Numbered from the stretch's first letter, positions 17,427 through 26,082 are shown. The stretch: DNA of 64,000 bases from Methylocystis sp. H62 (GCF_015709515.1 NZ_JADNQZ010000052.1:133964-197963), one strand, 5' to 3'. Notes: generated by a model not told the origin, from the letters alone. Numbers and translations: made by a program.

Positions 17427-18932
17427 ATGCCACCAATCGAACAATTGGCGGGCCGGCGCGCGTTTCAGGTCGCGCAGCCGGACGCGCCTGCCTATCGCGC
17501 GCCGCCGCACAATATCGAGGCTGAGCAAGCGTTGCTCGGCGCGATTCTCGTCAACAATGACGCTTTCGACAGGGTCTCGGACTTCCTGAAGCCCGAGCAT
17601 TTTTCCGAGGACTTGCACCGCCGCATCTATGAAATCGCGGCGCAGCTCATTCGCGCCGGCAAGCTCGCGACCGTCGTGACGCTGAAGACGTTTCTCGCCG
17701 ACATCGAGCTTCCAGCCGGCGTGACGATCCAGGCCTATCTTGCGCGACTCGCCGCCGAGGCGACGACGATCATCAACGCCGAAGACTATGGCCGCACCGT
17801 TCACGATCTCGCGGTTCGCCGGGATCTCATCGTCATCGGGCAGGACATCGTCAACACGGCCTATGATTCGCCGATCGACTCGCCGCCGCGCGCGCAGATC
17901 GAAGAAGCCGAACGGCAGCTCTATTCGATCGCCGAGACGGGTCGCTACGACGGCGGCTTTCAGCGATTTGCCGAAGCGCTCACCACTGCGCTCGACATGG
18001 CGAGCAGCGCCTATATGCGCGACGGGCATCTGTCCGGCGTCGCCACGGGCCTGCTCGATCTCGACGAAAAGATGGGCGGTCTGCAAAAATCCGACCTCAT
18101 CATCGTCGCCGGGCGACCGGGCATGGGCAAGACCGCTCTCGCCACCAACATCGCCTTCAATGTCGCACGCGCCTATCAATCCGAAGCTGAGCCCGACGGC
18201 ACGCATAAGACGATCAATGGCGGCATCGTCGGCTTCTTCTCTCTGGAAATGTCGGCCGAACAATTGGCGACGCGCGTCATCGCCGAGCAGTCCGGGGTGC
18301 CGAGCTACAAGATCCGCCGCGGCGACATCAATGAGGATGATTTTCGCCGCATCGCCGACGCCGCACGGGAAATGCAGAGCATTCCCTTCTATATCGATCA
18401 GAGTGGCGGCATCTCGATCGCGCAGCTCACAGCGCGGGCGCGGCGCCTCAAACGGCAGAGAGGCCTGGACCTGCTCGTCGTGGACTATCTGCAATTGCTC
18501 GCCGGTTCGCGTTCCCGCAATGAAAATCGCGTGCAGGAACTCACGGAAATCACGACCGGCCTCAAGGCGCTTTCCAAAGAGCTCAATGTGCCGATCATCG
18601 CGCTGTCGCAGCTGTCACGCCAGGTCGAGAACCGTGACGACAAGCGGCCGCAACTGTCCGATCTGCGCGAGTCAGGCTCGATCGAGCAGGACGCCGATGT
18701 CGTCATCTTCGTCTATCGCGAAGAGTATTATCTGCGTAACCGCGAGCCGCGCGAAGGCACTGAAGAACACATTCAATGGATGGCGGAGATGGAGCGCGCG
18801 CATGGTCGCGCCGAAGCGATCATCGGCAAGCAGCGTCACGGTCCGACAGGGACGGTGCAGCTCGCTTTCGAGGCTGAGATGACGCGCTTCTCCAATCTTG
18901 CGGACGAGGACAAGCTGCCGGCGCGTATGTGA
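17427..18932 (+). CDS. dnaB: Replicative DNA helicase DnaB
   Basis: The hexameric helicase that unwinds DNA at the replication fork. The 501-residue product has the N-terminal DnaB domain (IEAEQALLGAIL, residues 31-130) and the RecA-like C-terminal domain. That domain carries Walker A AGRPGMGKTALATN, the segment GFFSLEMSAEQLATR, Walker B LLVVDYLQLL and the arginine-finger region near GRAEAIIGKQRHGPTGTV. There is no intein. The rplI-dnaB order is conserved in the group. It is preceded by its own putative CtrA site. Confidence 0.97.
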   Translation: MPPIEQLAGRRAFQVAQPDAPAYRAPPHNIEAEQALLGAILVNNDAFDRVSDFLKPEHFSEDLHRRIYEIAAQLIRAGKLATVVTLKTFLADIELPAGVTIQAYLARLAAEATTIINAEDYGRTVHDLAVRRDLIVIGQDIVNTAYDSPIDSPPRAQIEEAERQLYSIAETGRYDGGFQRFAEALTTALDMASSAYMRDGHLSGVATGLLDLDEKMGGLQKSDLIIVAGRPGMGKTALATNIAFNVARAYQSEAEPDGTHKTINGGIVGFFSLEMSAEQLATRVIAEQSGVPSYKIRRGDINEDDFRRIADAAREMQSIPFYIDQSGGISIAQLTARARRLKRQRGLDLLVVDYLQLLAGSRSRNENRVQELTEITTGLKALSKELNVPIIALSQLSRQVENRDDKRPQLSDLRESGSIEQDADVVIFVYREEYYLRNREPREGTEEHIQWMAEMERAHGRAEAIIGKQRHGPTGTVQLAFEAEMTRFSNLADEDKLPARM

Positions 18933-18936
18933 GAAA

Positions 18937-18959
18937 GCCCCGCCGCCCTGCGGCGGGGC
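18937..18959 (+). terminator. Hairpin after dnaB
   Basis: GCCCCGCCGC and GCGGCGGGGC form a perfect 10-bp stem around CCT, five bases after the dnaB stop. No U tract follows (CTAGCTAG), so it may work as an attenuating or bidirectional stop between dnaB and the convergent PRC-barrel gene. Confidence 0.6.
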
Positions 18960-18983
18960 CTAGCTAGAGCGTCGAAGGCGGCG

Positions 18984-19475
18984 TTACTTGCTGCCGAGGG
19001 TCCAAAGACCCTTGTTCTTGTCGAAGCGGAAGCCCGTTGCGTTCTTCAGCTCGTCCTTGGTGGCGTTGATCGTCAGCCACCATTTGTTGTTGCGCTCAGT
19101 GGCGCGGAGATCGCTGAAGGCGACGGCGATGTCCTTTTCGCCCATGCCAAGGAAGCCGCCGACTGAAAGGATAGCCGCGGTGACTTTGCCGCCGCGATCC
19201 AGCACGAGATCCTTCACTTCGCCGATTTTGTTCTCCTGCGGATCGTACACGTTCTGGTCATGGATATTCGAGACCAGCAGCGCATTCTGCGGAAGCGTGG
19301 TCAGGAAATCCGGCCGGCCCGCTGCGGCCCCAGTGGTCGAACGATCCATCGTCCCGGTCGTTGAGCGGTCCATCGCCCCGGCGGGACGGTCAGTCGTGCG
19401 ATTCATCTGCTCGGCCAAAGCCGCGCCTGACAGCGTCGCGATAAGCGCGCCTGCGAGGAGGTAGGACTTGAGCAT
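18984..19475 (-). CDS. Exported PRC-barrel protein, copy 1
   Basis: A 163-residue protein with a signal peptide ending ALAEQ. A low-complexity linker repeats DRSTTGTMDRSTTG (residues 36-50), and a PRC-barrel domain covers about 60-150 (YDPQENKIGEVKDLVLD, LSVGGFLGMGEKDIAVAF). PRC-barrels are small beta-barrels used for protein or RNA contacts; exported forms are common and poorly characterised in Hyphomicrobiales. Two paralogues follow on the same strand. This is the most diverged of the three. Confidence 0.85.
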   Translation of the reverse strand: MLKSYLLAGALIATLSGAALAEQMNRTTDRPAGAMDRSTTGTMDRSTTGAAAGRPDFLTTLPQNALLVSNIHDQNVYDPQENKIGEVKDLVLDRGGKVTAAILSVGGFLGMGEKDIAVAFSDLRATERNNKWWLTINATKDELKNATGFRFDKNKGLWTLGSK

Positions 19476-19623
19476 GGCTGTCTCCGGTGCATGTTGTTAG
19501 CGCCACACGAACGGCGTTCGTGTGTGTGCCTAGAACAAGCATCGACGATCGATGTTCCAAGCTTCGCGGCAGATATCCAACAGGAGGACAGGCCGCCGCG
19601 CGCGTCTGGAACAGTTCAGCCGA

Positions 19624-20043
19624 TCAAATCGGGTCCCACAGACCGGTGGCTTTGTCGAACTTATACGCGAGGGCCTTCTTCAGCAGGTCCTTCGTCGTAT
19701 TGAGCGTCAGCCAGCTCTTGTTATTTTTTTGGGTGATGGTGATCGCGGATACGGGAATCGCAATATGCTTGACGCCGAGACCGAGAAAGCCGCCGACGTT
19801 GAGCATCACGGCGTTTATGGAGCCGTCGGCGGAAAACAGCATGTCCGCAATCGAGCCGAGTTTCTTTTCATTGGGATCATAGACTGGCTGCTTGTACCAG
19901 GCGGAGACCACCGAACCATAGACCGGCAGCCTTTCGAGCGGCACGACGACAACGGTTTCGGTTTGAGCCCCCTGCGCGCCAGCCGGAAGCGGCGCGAAAG
20001 CGGCGAGAGCGAGCGAGGCTGCGACGAAGACGCGTTTCAGCAT
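19624..20043 (-). CDS. Exported PRC-barrel protein, copy 2
   Basis: A 139-residue product with a signal peptide ending PAGAQG. The barrel has LPVYGSVVSAWYKQPVYD and VMLNVGGFLGLGVKHIAIP and ends YKFDKATGLWDPI. It is close to copy 3, which shares the SAWYK.PVYD and NVGGFLG motifs, so the pair arose by tandem duplication. It is separated from copy 3 by 74 bp and probably belongs to the same transcription unit. Confidence 0.85.
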   Translation of the reverse strand: MLKRVFVAASLALAAFAPLPAGAQGAQTETVVVVPLERLPVYGSVVSAWYKQPVYDPNEKKLGSIADMLFSADGSINAVMLNVGGFLGLGVKHIAIPVSAITITQKNNKSWLTLNTTKDLLKKALAYKFDKATGLWDPI

Positions 20044-20117
20044 AGAAAGAATCCTTTTTGGAACGAGCGGCAGCCGGACTGCGCGCTACGCGAAATTCTC
20101 ACGGCGCGGCGCCCTTG

Positions 20118-20534
20118 CTACTTCACCTTCCAGGCGTGTTCGGCCGCATCATATTTGTAGCCGGTCGCCTTCTTCACGATGTCCTTTGTCGTATTGATGG
20201 TCAGCCACGTCTTGTTGTTCTTTTCTGTGACCGTGATGTCGTTGGCGGGAATGGCGACGTGCTTCGCGCCGATGCCGAGAAAGCCGCCGACGTCGAGCAT
20301 GACGGCGTTGATCTCGCCGCCTGAAAACAGCATGTCGGTAATCACGCCGACCTTCTTATCGTTCAAATCGTAGACGGGTTTTTTGTACCAAGCGGAAACC
20401 AGCGAGCCATAACGCGGCAACGCTTCCATAGGCACGACGACCTTGCTGTCCGGCGCGGCGGTTTCCGCGCGGACCGGATGGGCGACCGCGATGGCCATGC
20501 AGAATGAGAGCGCAACAAGCAAAGTTCTGTTCAT
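20118..20534 (-). CDS. Exported PRC-barrel protein, copy 3
   Basis: A 138-residue product with a signal peptide ending HPVRA. Barrel motifs are LPRYGSLVSAWYKKPVYDL and VMLDVGGFLGIGAKHVAIP, ending YKYDAAEHAWKVK. It is the first gene of the three-member PRC-barrel array and the sister of copy 2. The conserved surface KNNKTWLTINTTKD is present in all three with minor changes, so the same ligand may be shared. Function unknown. Confidence 0.85.
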   Translation of the reverse strand: MNRTLLVALSFCMAIAVAHPVRAETAAPDSKVVVPMEALPRYGSLVSAWYKKPVYDLNDKKVGVITDMLFSGGEINAVMLDVGGFLGIGAKHVAIPANDITVTEKNNKTWLTINTTKDIVKKATGYKYDAAEHAWKVK

Positions 20535-20582
20535 TCGACCAATCTCCCCAACATCCTTGATACGACGGCGATCATAGCTGAT

Positions 20583-21641
20583 TCATCGCGGCAGCACGCC
20601 CCAATAATCAAGATCAAGCAACACCGCCGGATCGGGCTTGCCGTCGGCGCCGTGGAGCGGAAAATCGGCGCAGGGCTTGTCCTTCGTCGCGACGAGCCGC
20701 AGGCGCAACGCGCCGATATCCTGGCGCCCGGGGATCTCGGCCTTCTCCAGAACCTCCGACCAGGCGAAGACCGTGCCCCCGGCGAACAGCGGGTTGACGT
20801 GGCGTCCGCCGTTCACGGCCGAGATATGGAAGACATTCTCGAGGCCGTTGAAGGACAGCGCCCGGGCGAGGGAAATCACATGGCCGCCGTAGATGATGCG
20901 CTTGCCGAAACGGCCCTGCGCCTCATAGTATTGATTAAAATGGACCTTCGAGTTGTTCTGGTAGAGCCGGGTCGCAAGTTGGTGCTCCGCCTCCTCGACC
21001 GTCATGCCGTCGATATGGTCGATTTTCTCGCCCTGGTCATAATCCCCCCAAAAATAGCGGGAGCCGGCGAGCGCCTTGTCATAGGCGCCGACATTGATCG
21101 GCGGCGCGGCTTTGCCAAGTTCGGAAGGGGCGACGGACTTCGGCAGATCGGGCACGACCTCCGGTCCCACTGGGGCGTCCCTGTCGCGCTTTTTCACCAT
21201 CACCCAGCGCGCATAGCTCAGCACGGTCTCGCCGCGCTGATTGGCGCCTGTCGTGCGCACATAGACGACGCCCGTCTCCTTGTTGGAGTTTTCCTTCAGG
21301 CCGATGACCTCTGAGGTCGCCGACAGCGTGTCGCCGGGATAGACGGGGATCAGAAATTTGAAATCGGCGTAGCCGAGATTGGCGATGGCGTTGAGCGAGA
21401 CGTCGGGCACGGTCTTGCCGAGCACGAGATGAAAGACGAGCAGATCGTCGATCGGCGCGTGCTCATAGCCGATCGCCTGCGCGAAAGCGGTCGAGGACTG
21501 CACAGCGAAGCGCGGCAAATACAGCGCCGTATACAGTGCGACCTCGCCGACCGTGACCGTCCGCGGCGCCGCGTGGCGAATGATCTGACCGATTTTGAAG
21601 TCCTCGAAGAAATTGCCGACGTTGATCTTCGACTTGCTCAT
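20583..21641 (-). CDS. mcd: Mesaconyl-CoA hydratase (ethylmalonyl-CoA pathway)
   Basis: A double hot-dog MaoC-family enzyme of 352 residues. It starts MSKSKINVGNFFEDFKIGQ and carries the first hot-dog domain (about 10-160), a linker, and the second domain with IYGGHVISLARALSFNGLEN and NGGRHVNPLFAGG. This two-domain form is typical of the mesaconyl-C1-CoA/beta-methylmalyl-CoA (de)hydratase of the ethylmalonyl-CoA pathway, which regenerates glyoxylate in serine-cycle methylotrophs and other bacteria lacking isocitrate lyase. Its presence is the best metabolic clue to the lifestyle. It ends just before the PRC-barrel array. Confidence 0.85.
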   Translation of the reverse strand: MSKSKINVGNFFEDFKIGQIIRHAAPRTVTVGEVALYTALYLPRFAVQSSTAFAQAIGYEHAPIDDLLVFHLVLGKTVPDVSLNAIANLGYADFKFLIPVYPGDTLSATSEVIGLKENSNKETGVVYVRTTGANQRGETVLSYARWVMVKKRDRDAPVGPEVVPDLPKSVAPSELGKAAPPINVGAYDKALAGSRYFWGDYDQGEKIDHIDGMTVEEAEHQLATRLYQNNSKVHFNQYYEAQGRFGKRIIYGGHVISLARALSFNGLENVFHISAVNGGRHVNPLFAGGTVFAWSEVLEKAEIPGRQDIGALRLRLVATKDKPCADFPLHGADGKPDPAVLLDLDYWGVLPR

Positions 21642-21644
21642 GTC

Positions 21645-21989
21645 CTAACCGCTTGTTGGCGCCAGCTTCGCCAGCGCATCGAGATAAATCGCGGGCGCGC
21701 CCGCAACGAAAACTGTTTTGACGCGGCTGGTCGCGCCGGCGCGGATCGAAACCGCGCTTTTAGGGGTTCTTAGCGTCGCGGCGATCAGCGCGATCAGCGC
21801 CGTATTCGCCCGGCCGTTCTCCGGCGCGGCGCGCACCCGCGCCTTCAGGACGCTGCGTCCGTCGGCGAGAGTCTCCACGCCGTCGACGGCGTCGCGCCCG
21901 CCCTTTGGCGTCAGGCGCACGTAAAGCGCGACGCCCCCCGATTCGATCGCCCAGGCGGAGGATGCTTTCTCCGCGCCTCCTTCACCCAA
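21645..21989 (-). CDS. DUF167 (YggU-family) protein
   Basis: A 114-residue cytosolic protein with the DUF167 hallmarks: LYVRLTPKGGRDAVDGVE, VLKARVRAAPENGRANTALIALIA, then the phase-specific KSAVSIRAGATSRVKTVFVAG. The function of the family is not settled. Its start overlaps the end of yggT by eight bases; the YggT-YggU pairing is widespread in proteobacteria and indicates coupled expression. The next gene, mesaconyl-CoA hydratase, begins three bases beyond its stop. Confidence 0.9.
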   Translation of the reverse strand: MGEGGAEKASSAWAIESGGVALYVRLTPKGGRDAVDGVETLADGRSVLKARVRAAPENGRANTALIALIAATLRTPKSAVSIRAGATSRVKTVFVAGAPAIYLDALAKLAPTSG

Positions 21990-22278
21990 GCGCGTAGGCG
22001 CTGGCGCTGTTGGCGATGAGATCGCGCAGGAACTGCATAAGCAGCAGCAGGATGAGCGGAGAGATGTCGAGGCCGCCGACGCTGGGCAGCACCGAGCGGA
22101 TTGGACCCAGCAGCGGCTCGGTCATGGCGTTCAGCCATTTCCAGATCGAATAGGCGACGTTCGAGCGCATATTGATGACGTCGAAGGCGGTGAGCCAGGA
22201 CACGACCACCGTGGCCAGCAGAATCCACCAGTAAATATCGATGATCGTGAGAAGAAGTTTGACCATAGCGTAGGACAT
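21982..22278 (-). CDS. YggT-family membrane protein
   Basis: A 98-residue inner-membrane protein with one YggT repeat: a helix at residues 8-30 (LTIIDIYWWILLATVVVSW), the conserved loop NAMTEPLLGPIRSVLPSVGGLD, and a second helix at 74-92. Many homologues have two repeats; single-repeat forms are usual in alphaproteobacteria. YggT proteins have been linked to osmotic or potassium homeostasis. It forms a two-gene unit with the DUF167 gene. Confidence 0.9.
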   Translation of the reverse strand: MSYAMVKLLLTIIDIYWWILLATVVVSWLTAFDVINMRSNVAYSIWKWLNAMTEPLLGPIRSVLPSVGGLDISPLILLLLMQFLRDLIANSASAYALG

Positions 22279-22371
22279 GACCGGCTTCCAGCGGATGAGG
22301 TTCCGCCCTGTCTAGCCTCCCTGCCCCGTCGCGGCAATCCTTGGCCGGCCCCTCCCCACAAGCCTGCCCCG

Positions 22372-22632
22372 CTACAGTCCCGGCAGCAGCCGATAGTCGA
22401 GCAGCGCCGTCCAGCCGAGCCCGCCGATCGGCAGAAGCAGCGCGCGAATGGGCGGCTGCTGCGAAAGCGGCACGAACGAGCCTTGGCGTAATCCATCGAC
22501 CAGTTTGAGGAGAGTCTCGAGCTGAGAGACCTTCTTTTCGGAATTGTCCGCGGCCTTAACCGCAACAAGCCGCTTCGTCAGCCGAGACTTTGACGTCTCT
22601 CGCGCCTTTTCAGCGCTGAAGCAAAGCGCCAT
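22372..22632 (-). CDS. Short hypothetical protein with C-terminal hydrophobic segment
   Basis: An 86-residue candidate from the ATG at 22632 (MALCFSAEKARETSK). The frame stays open far upstream, across the tRNA-Ala gene, so only this start is reasonable. A basic helical region is followed by a hydrophobic C-terminus (IRALLLPIGGLGWTALLDY). It resembles no family I know. It lies between yggT and tRNA-Ala on the same strand as yggT. Coding potential is moderate. Confidence 0.4.
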   Translation of the reverse strand: MALCFSAEKARETSKSRLTKRLVAVKAADNSEKKVSQLETLLKLVDGLRQGSFVPLSQQPPIRALLLPIGGLGWTALLDYRLLPGL

Positions 22633-22758
22633 CGCGCAGTCAAAAATGATGATGAACCCGACGATACAAGAATTCGCGATGGCAAGCGCTTGGAGGCGTG
22701 TCGGCGCGCCAAGCCAATTGACAGGATATCGCCCCCCGTGTACCCCACGCGCCGGAAC

Positions 22759-22834
22759 GGGGCTGTAGCTCAGATGGGAGAGCGCTGCAATCGCACTGCA
22801 GAGGTCCGGGGTTCGATTCCCCGCAGCTCCACCA
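22759..22834 (+). tRNA. tRNA-Ala (anticodon CGC)
   Basis: A complete cloverleaf with encoded CCA. The acceptor stem GGGGCTG pairs with CAGCTCC, including the G3:U70 pair that identifies alanine tRNA. The anticodon stem CTGCA/TGCAG encloses ATCGCAC, giving anticodon CGC, which reads GCG. The T arm is CGGGG-TTCGATT-CCCCG. Confidence 0.95.
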
Positions 22835-22966
22835 CCCGATCGACGGATGGCGCACGTCATGCGATCGCCCCGGACAACGGGCGCGGTCCGCAAAACCCGC
22901 GCCGCCTCATCATTGTTTCGAGCGGGTCCCGCGCCATATCCGGTGAGAATCTCCCGGAGCGCGCCG

Positions 22967-23401
22967 ATGTATCGCAAAATTCTGCTGCCGATCGATCTCA
23001 CCGAATCTGAGATGACCGACCGGGCGATCTCCGTCGCGCAGGCGCTGGCGAAGACGTTCGACAGCGAGATGCGCGTCGTCAACGTTCAGTCGCTCCTGCC
23101 CATCTCTTTTCTCGACTACGTGCCTGAAAATTTTAACGTTCAGGTGCGTCGCGGCTTGGAGAAGGAAATAGCGGCGATCGCCGCCAAGATCGACTGCGCG
23201 CCCGAACGCGTGTCGACGACGCTGCTGTTTGGTCCGGTCTATCAGAAAGTCCTGGCCGAGGCCGAGGACTGGGGCGCCGATCTCATCGTGATGTGCTCGC
23301 ATCGGCCGGGCATGGACCGTTTTCTCATCGGCTCCAACGCAACGACCATCGTCAATCACGCGCAATGCTCGGTTCTGGTGGTGCGCGGGCGCGTATCCTA
23401 A
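22967..23401 (+). CDS. Universal stress protein (UspA family)
   Basis: A 144-residue single-domain USP. It starts MYRKILLPIDLTESEM, with the first-strand motif ILLPIDLT, and ends with the ATP-binding signature region SHRPGMDRFLIGSNATTIVNHAQCSVLVVR, matching G-2x-G-9x-G(S/T). The start at 22967 is preferred because the family opening begins there and a GGAG lies upstream. USPs are cytoplasmic nucleotide-binding proteins induced by stress. It is monocistronic, downstream of tRNA-Ala. Confidence 0.92.
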   Translation: MYRKILLPIDLTESEMTDRAISVAQALAKTFDSEMRVVNVQSLLPISFLDYVPENFNVQVRRGLEKEIAAIAAKIDCAPERVSTTLLFGPVYQKVLAEAEDWGADLIVMCSHRPGMDRFLIGSNATTIVNHAQCSVLVVRGRVS

Positions 23402-23581
23402 GGTCGCTAAAACTTCGGCAGCCTTGGTCGGGTCCGCAATGGCGGCCGCCGCGACGCCCGCGCGTGTGAACCTAAAGTGGCGCCTCGGTGACGCGGCCTT
23501 CACGAAACTCTCATCACGCTCTCACACGACTTTGCTACCGACGCATGGATGCGGCGATCAGTGATGTCTCGCGAGGATGCC

Positions 23582-23782
23582 ATGTCGAAAGAGGCGATGC
23601 AGAACGCCGGCGGTTCGGCGACGGAAAAACCTGAGAGCAACACCGGCAAGATCGTCGGCGGCGCAATCGCCGCGGCGATCGGCGGCACGATCGGCGCGCT
23701 GCTGATGGGCAGTTACGCCATCTTGCCGGCGGCGGTCGTCGTCGGCCTGCTTGGCGTCGCGCTGGGCGCGGTGTTCGACTAG
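23582..23782 (+). CDS. Small glycine-zipper membrane protein
   Basis: A 66-residue product starting MSKEAMQNAGG from the ATG at 23582, with GCGAGG upstream. After a polar N-terminus comes a glycine-zipper helix (GKIVGGAIAAAIGGTIGALL) and a second helix (ILPAAVVVGLLGVALGAVF). Such proteins sit in membranes and often oligomerise through the GxxxG faces. Function unknown. A perfect palindrome follows the stop. Confidence 0.65.
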   Translation: MSKEAMQNAGGSATEKPESNTGKIVGGAIAAAIGGTIGALLMGSYAILPAAVVVGLLGVALGAVFD

Positions 23783-23788
23783 ATCACG

Positions 23789-23818
23789 CTGCATTTGGGC
23801 GAAATCGCCCAAATGCAG
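23789..23818. repeat. Perfect 30-bp palindrome
   Basis: CTGCATTTGGGCGA and TCGCCCAAATGCAG pair perfectly around AA, seven bases after the stop of the glycine-zipper gene. It probably acts as a transcription end for that gene, although no U tract follows. Confidence 0.7.
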
Positions 23819-23840
23819 ATAAATTGATCGATTGCCAAAG

Positions 23841-23899
23841 TTTAGAGCGCGCTCTACGCGAAAAACCGGTTCCCACTTTTTCGCGAGCCGCGCTCTAAA
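23841..23899. repeat. REP-like palindromic repeat
   Basis: TTTAGAGCGCG ... CGCGCTCTAAA outer arms enclose CGCGAAAAA and a TTTTTCGCG counterpart around CCGGTTCCCAC. Its 'TTTAGAGCGCG' start resembles the start of the element at 14789. Elements of the form 'gcgaaaaaccggttcccactttttcgc' are, from memory, dispersed in many Hyphomicrobiales genomes. Confidence 0.7.
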
Positions 23900-24238
23900 G
23901 AATTTCGCGCCGGGCGTCGCGTGCGTGCGCGTCTGGCTCGGGAGCGTGCGTTCGAGTTCGCGCGTGAGAAACTTGGCGGCTGAGTCTTCCTTAACCGGCA
24001 GGCGAAGCCGCTTCTTTTTTGGCTCGCCACGATCTTTCGCCCTGCCCCCGAGCGCGATCGATAACTCTAATGGAATTTGGTCGGCGACAGCTCGGCCTTT
24101 CGCTTTGCTAAAGCCAGGCGTAGGAATATGTGTATTCCGGGGACTACGGTCTTGGGCGGAAGCGTTTCGCTCCGGTTTCGTTCGTCTTCGGAAACGGGCC
24201 TTGCTAAATCGGCCCAGTTTTCATCTGGGAGGATAGAA
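23900..24238. other. Non-coding stretch before the SH3 protein
   Basis: No convincing gene on either strand. A small inverted repeat GGAATA-TGTG-TATTCC lies at about 24122-24137. A GGGAGG ribosome-binding site for the next gene closes the stretch. It may be the leader and promoter region of the SH3 gene. Confidence 0.5.
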
Positions 24239-24721
24239 ATGAAGAAAATTATCGGATTCGCTGCAGCGGCAGCCGTACTATTCGGCGCTTCCGCTTTCGC
24301 CAGCCCGCTGACCAGCGCCGCGAACGTCCGGTCCGGCCCCAGCCCCAAATGGCCGGTCATCGGCCAGTTGCCCGCCGGCGTCGACGTGACGGTGCTCGAT
24401 TGTGGCGGTGGCTGGAAACGCGACTGGTGCCAGATTCAGGCGGGGAACGTGAAAGGCTTCGTGGCTGCGGGCGTGCTCGGCACACAGGGCAACACCGTCG
24501 ACATCGCGCCGGTGACCACCAACAACGACGTCGCCATCTACAAAGGCCCTGGGGTCAATTACAAGATCCTCGGCAGCATCCCCGAGAACACGACGGTCAA
24601 CATCGGCTCCTGCGTTTATGGCTGGGGCGAGACGACCTGGTGCAAGGTGAACTACGGCGGAAAAAAGGGCTACGCTCTGCAATCCGAGCTGCAGCGTCAG
24701 AACTCCCTTTTCCCGATGTGA
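24239..24721 (+). CDS. Exported protein with two bacterial SH3 domains
   Basis: A 160-residue product from the ATG at 24239 (MKKIIGFAAAAAVLFG), preceded by GGGAGGATAG. The signal peptide ends SAFAS. Two SH3_3-type repeats follow: ANVRSGPSPKWPVIGQLPAG and, about 75 residues later, DVAIYKGPGVNYKILGSIPEN. Each repeat has a paired cysteine motif (LDCGGGWKRDWCQI; GSCVYGWGETTWCKV), suggesting one disulfide per domain. Such domains bind peptidoglycan or proteins in the periplasm. It is monocistronic. Confidence 0.88.
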   Translation: MKKIIGFAAAAAVLFGASAFASPLTSAANVRSGPSPKWPVIGQLPAGVDVTVLDCGGGWKRDWCQIQAGNVKGFVAAGVLGTQGNTVDIAPVTTNNDVAIYKGPGVNYKILGSIPENTTVNIGSCVYGWGETTWCKVNYGGKKGYALQSELQRQNSLFPM

Positions 24722-24796
24722 TCTGCGCGGCGCGGCGCTGGAACGTCCCACCGCCGCGCCGCTCTTTCGAGCGCGCCTCCGACGCCTTATGATGCC

Positions 24797-25720
24797 GTGC
24801 GGCCCCTCGGTCGCGATGAGGGCGCCGTCATTCAAGCCGGAACACACCCAGCCGTTTCGGCGCGCGTCTCGGCGCTGACGCGACGCGCGCTGGCGCCAAA
24901 TCCCGGTCCGTTCACCTACACGGGAACATGCAGCTATCTCGTCGGAAACGGCGATGTGGCGATCATCGACCCCGGACCTGACGACCCGCGTCACATCGGG
25001 GCGCTGCTTGCAAGCATTGGCGGCGAAAGACTGCGCTACGTGCTGGTGACCCATACGCATCGCGATCACTCGCCGGCGGCGCGCGCCCTGAAGGAGGCGA
25101 CGGGCGCAATAATCGCCGGCTGCGCTCCCTACCTGCCCAGCGAGGCGGGACGCGTCGGCGGCCCAAACCTCGACGCAGCCCACGATCGGACCTACGCGCC
25201 GGATATCGTGCTGAGCGACGGCGACGCGCTCGAAATCGGCGACGCTTCACTTGTGGCCCTGGCGACGCCGGGTCATACGGCGAATCATCTTTGCTTCGCG
25301 CTCGCGAAGGAGCAGGCGCTCTTCACCGGCGACCATGTGATGGCCTGGGCGACCACCGTGATCGCGCCGCCGGACGGCTCCATGGGCGCCTATATGGCGT
25401 CGCTCGAACGGCTGCGCGGGCGCAGTGACCGCATCTATTGGCCAGGGCACGGCGAACCGGTGCACGATCCCCAGCGTTTTCTGCGCGCCCTGCTTCATCA
25501 CCGGCGCGCGCGCGAGGCCGCCATTCTTCAGCGTCTCGAATTGGGGGACGAAACGATCGCGGAGATCGTCACCCACATTTACGAAGGCGTCGACAAACGT
25601 CTCCACGTCGCGGCGGCGATGACCGCCCTCGCCCATCTTGAAGATCTGATCTCGCGGAACCTTGTCGACTGCGCTGGATCGCCAGGCTTGCAGGCGCGTT
25701 TCTCGCCGCGCCGAGGTTAG
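24797..25720 (+). CDS. MBL-fold metallo-hydrolase (LACTB2-like)
   Basis: A 307-residue metallo-beta-lactamase-fold hydrolase. The metal-binding motif THTHRDHSPAA (HxHxDH) is intact, with the later ligand histidines in GHTANHL, TGDHVMAW and WPGHGEPV. The C-terminal winged-helix-like part (residues 225-300) is that of the LACTB2/YflN group, some of which cleave RNA or thioesters. The start is a GTG at 24797. The stop overlaps that of the convergent ftsB gene by four bases. Confidence 0.9.
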   Translation: MRPLGRDEGAVIQAGTHPAVSARVSALTRRALAPNPGPFTYTGTCSYLVGNGDVAIIDPGPDDPRHIGALLASIGGERLRYVLVTHTHRDHSPAARALKEATGAIIAGCAPYLPSEAGRVGGPNLDAAHDRTYAPDIVLSDGDALEIGDASLVALATPGHTANHLCFALAKEQALFTGDHVMAWATTVIAPPDGSMGAYMASLERLRGRSDRIYWPGHGEPVHDPQRFLRALLHHRRAREAAILQRLELGDETIAEIVTHIYEGVDKRLHVAAAMTALAHLEDLISRNLVDCAGSPGLQARFSPRRG

Positions 25721-26046
25721 GGCGCGCCGGGCGCCGGCAAAAAGATCACGACGTCGTTCTTGTGCGCCCGCCCCAGTCGCTTGCGCGCCTCCTCGTCGAG
25801 GATGTCGGCGTCGACGGTCTCGCCCTTGATAAGAGCCAGGCGGCTTTCCCAGTGCATGCGCTGAAGCTTGAGCAGGTTGCGCTCCAGACGCAGCTGGTCG
25901 AGCTTCTGCTCGTATTCCTCGCCGATCTTCAGCCCGCGCTGACCGTTAACGCCGTGCCAGACGAAATAGGCGGCCATCACGCCAGCCACCGTGTAGAGGC
26001 TTAGCGGGAGGACGAGCGTATGGATCAGGACTCGGAGCCGATGCAT
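25717..26046 (-). CDS. ftsB: Septum formation initiator FtsB/DivIC family protein
   Basis: A divisome protein of 109 residues with one helix (about residues 10-30, LVLPLSLYTVAGVMAAYFVW) followed by a coiled coil (KIGEEYEQKLDQLRLERNLL) and the DivIC-type segment DADILDEEARKRLGRAHKNDVVI. FtsB bridges FtsL and FtsQ in the septal complex. In alphaproteobacteria it often precedes the pyruvate dehydrogenase genes; here it follows popZ in the same direction. Confidence 0.88.
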   Translation of the reverse strand: MHRLRVLIHTLVLPLSLYTVAGVMAAYFVWHGVNGQRGLKIGEEYEQKLDQLRLERNLLKLQRMHWESRLALIKGETVDADILDEEARKRLGRAHKNDVVIFLPAPGAP

Positions 26047-26082
26047 GACCGTGAGGATAGCTTCGACCCGTTTAAAGCGTCG

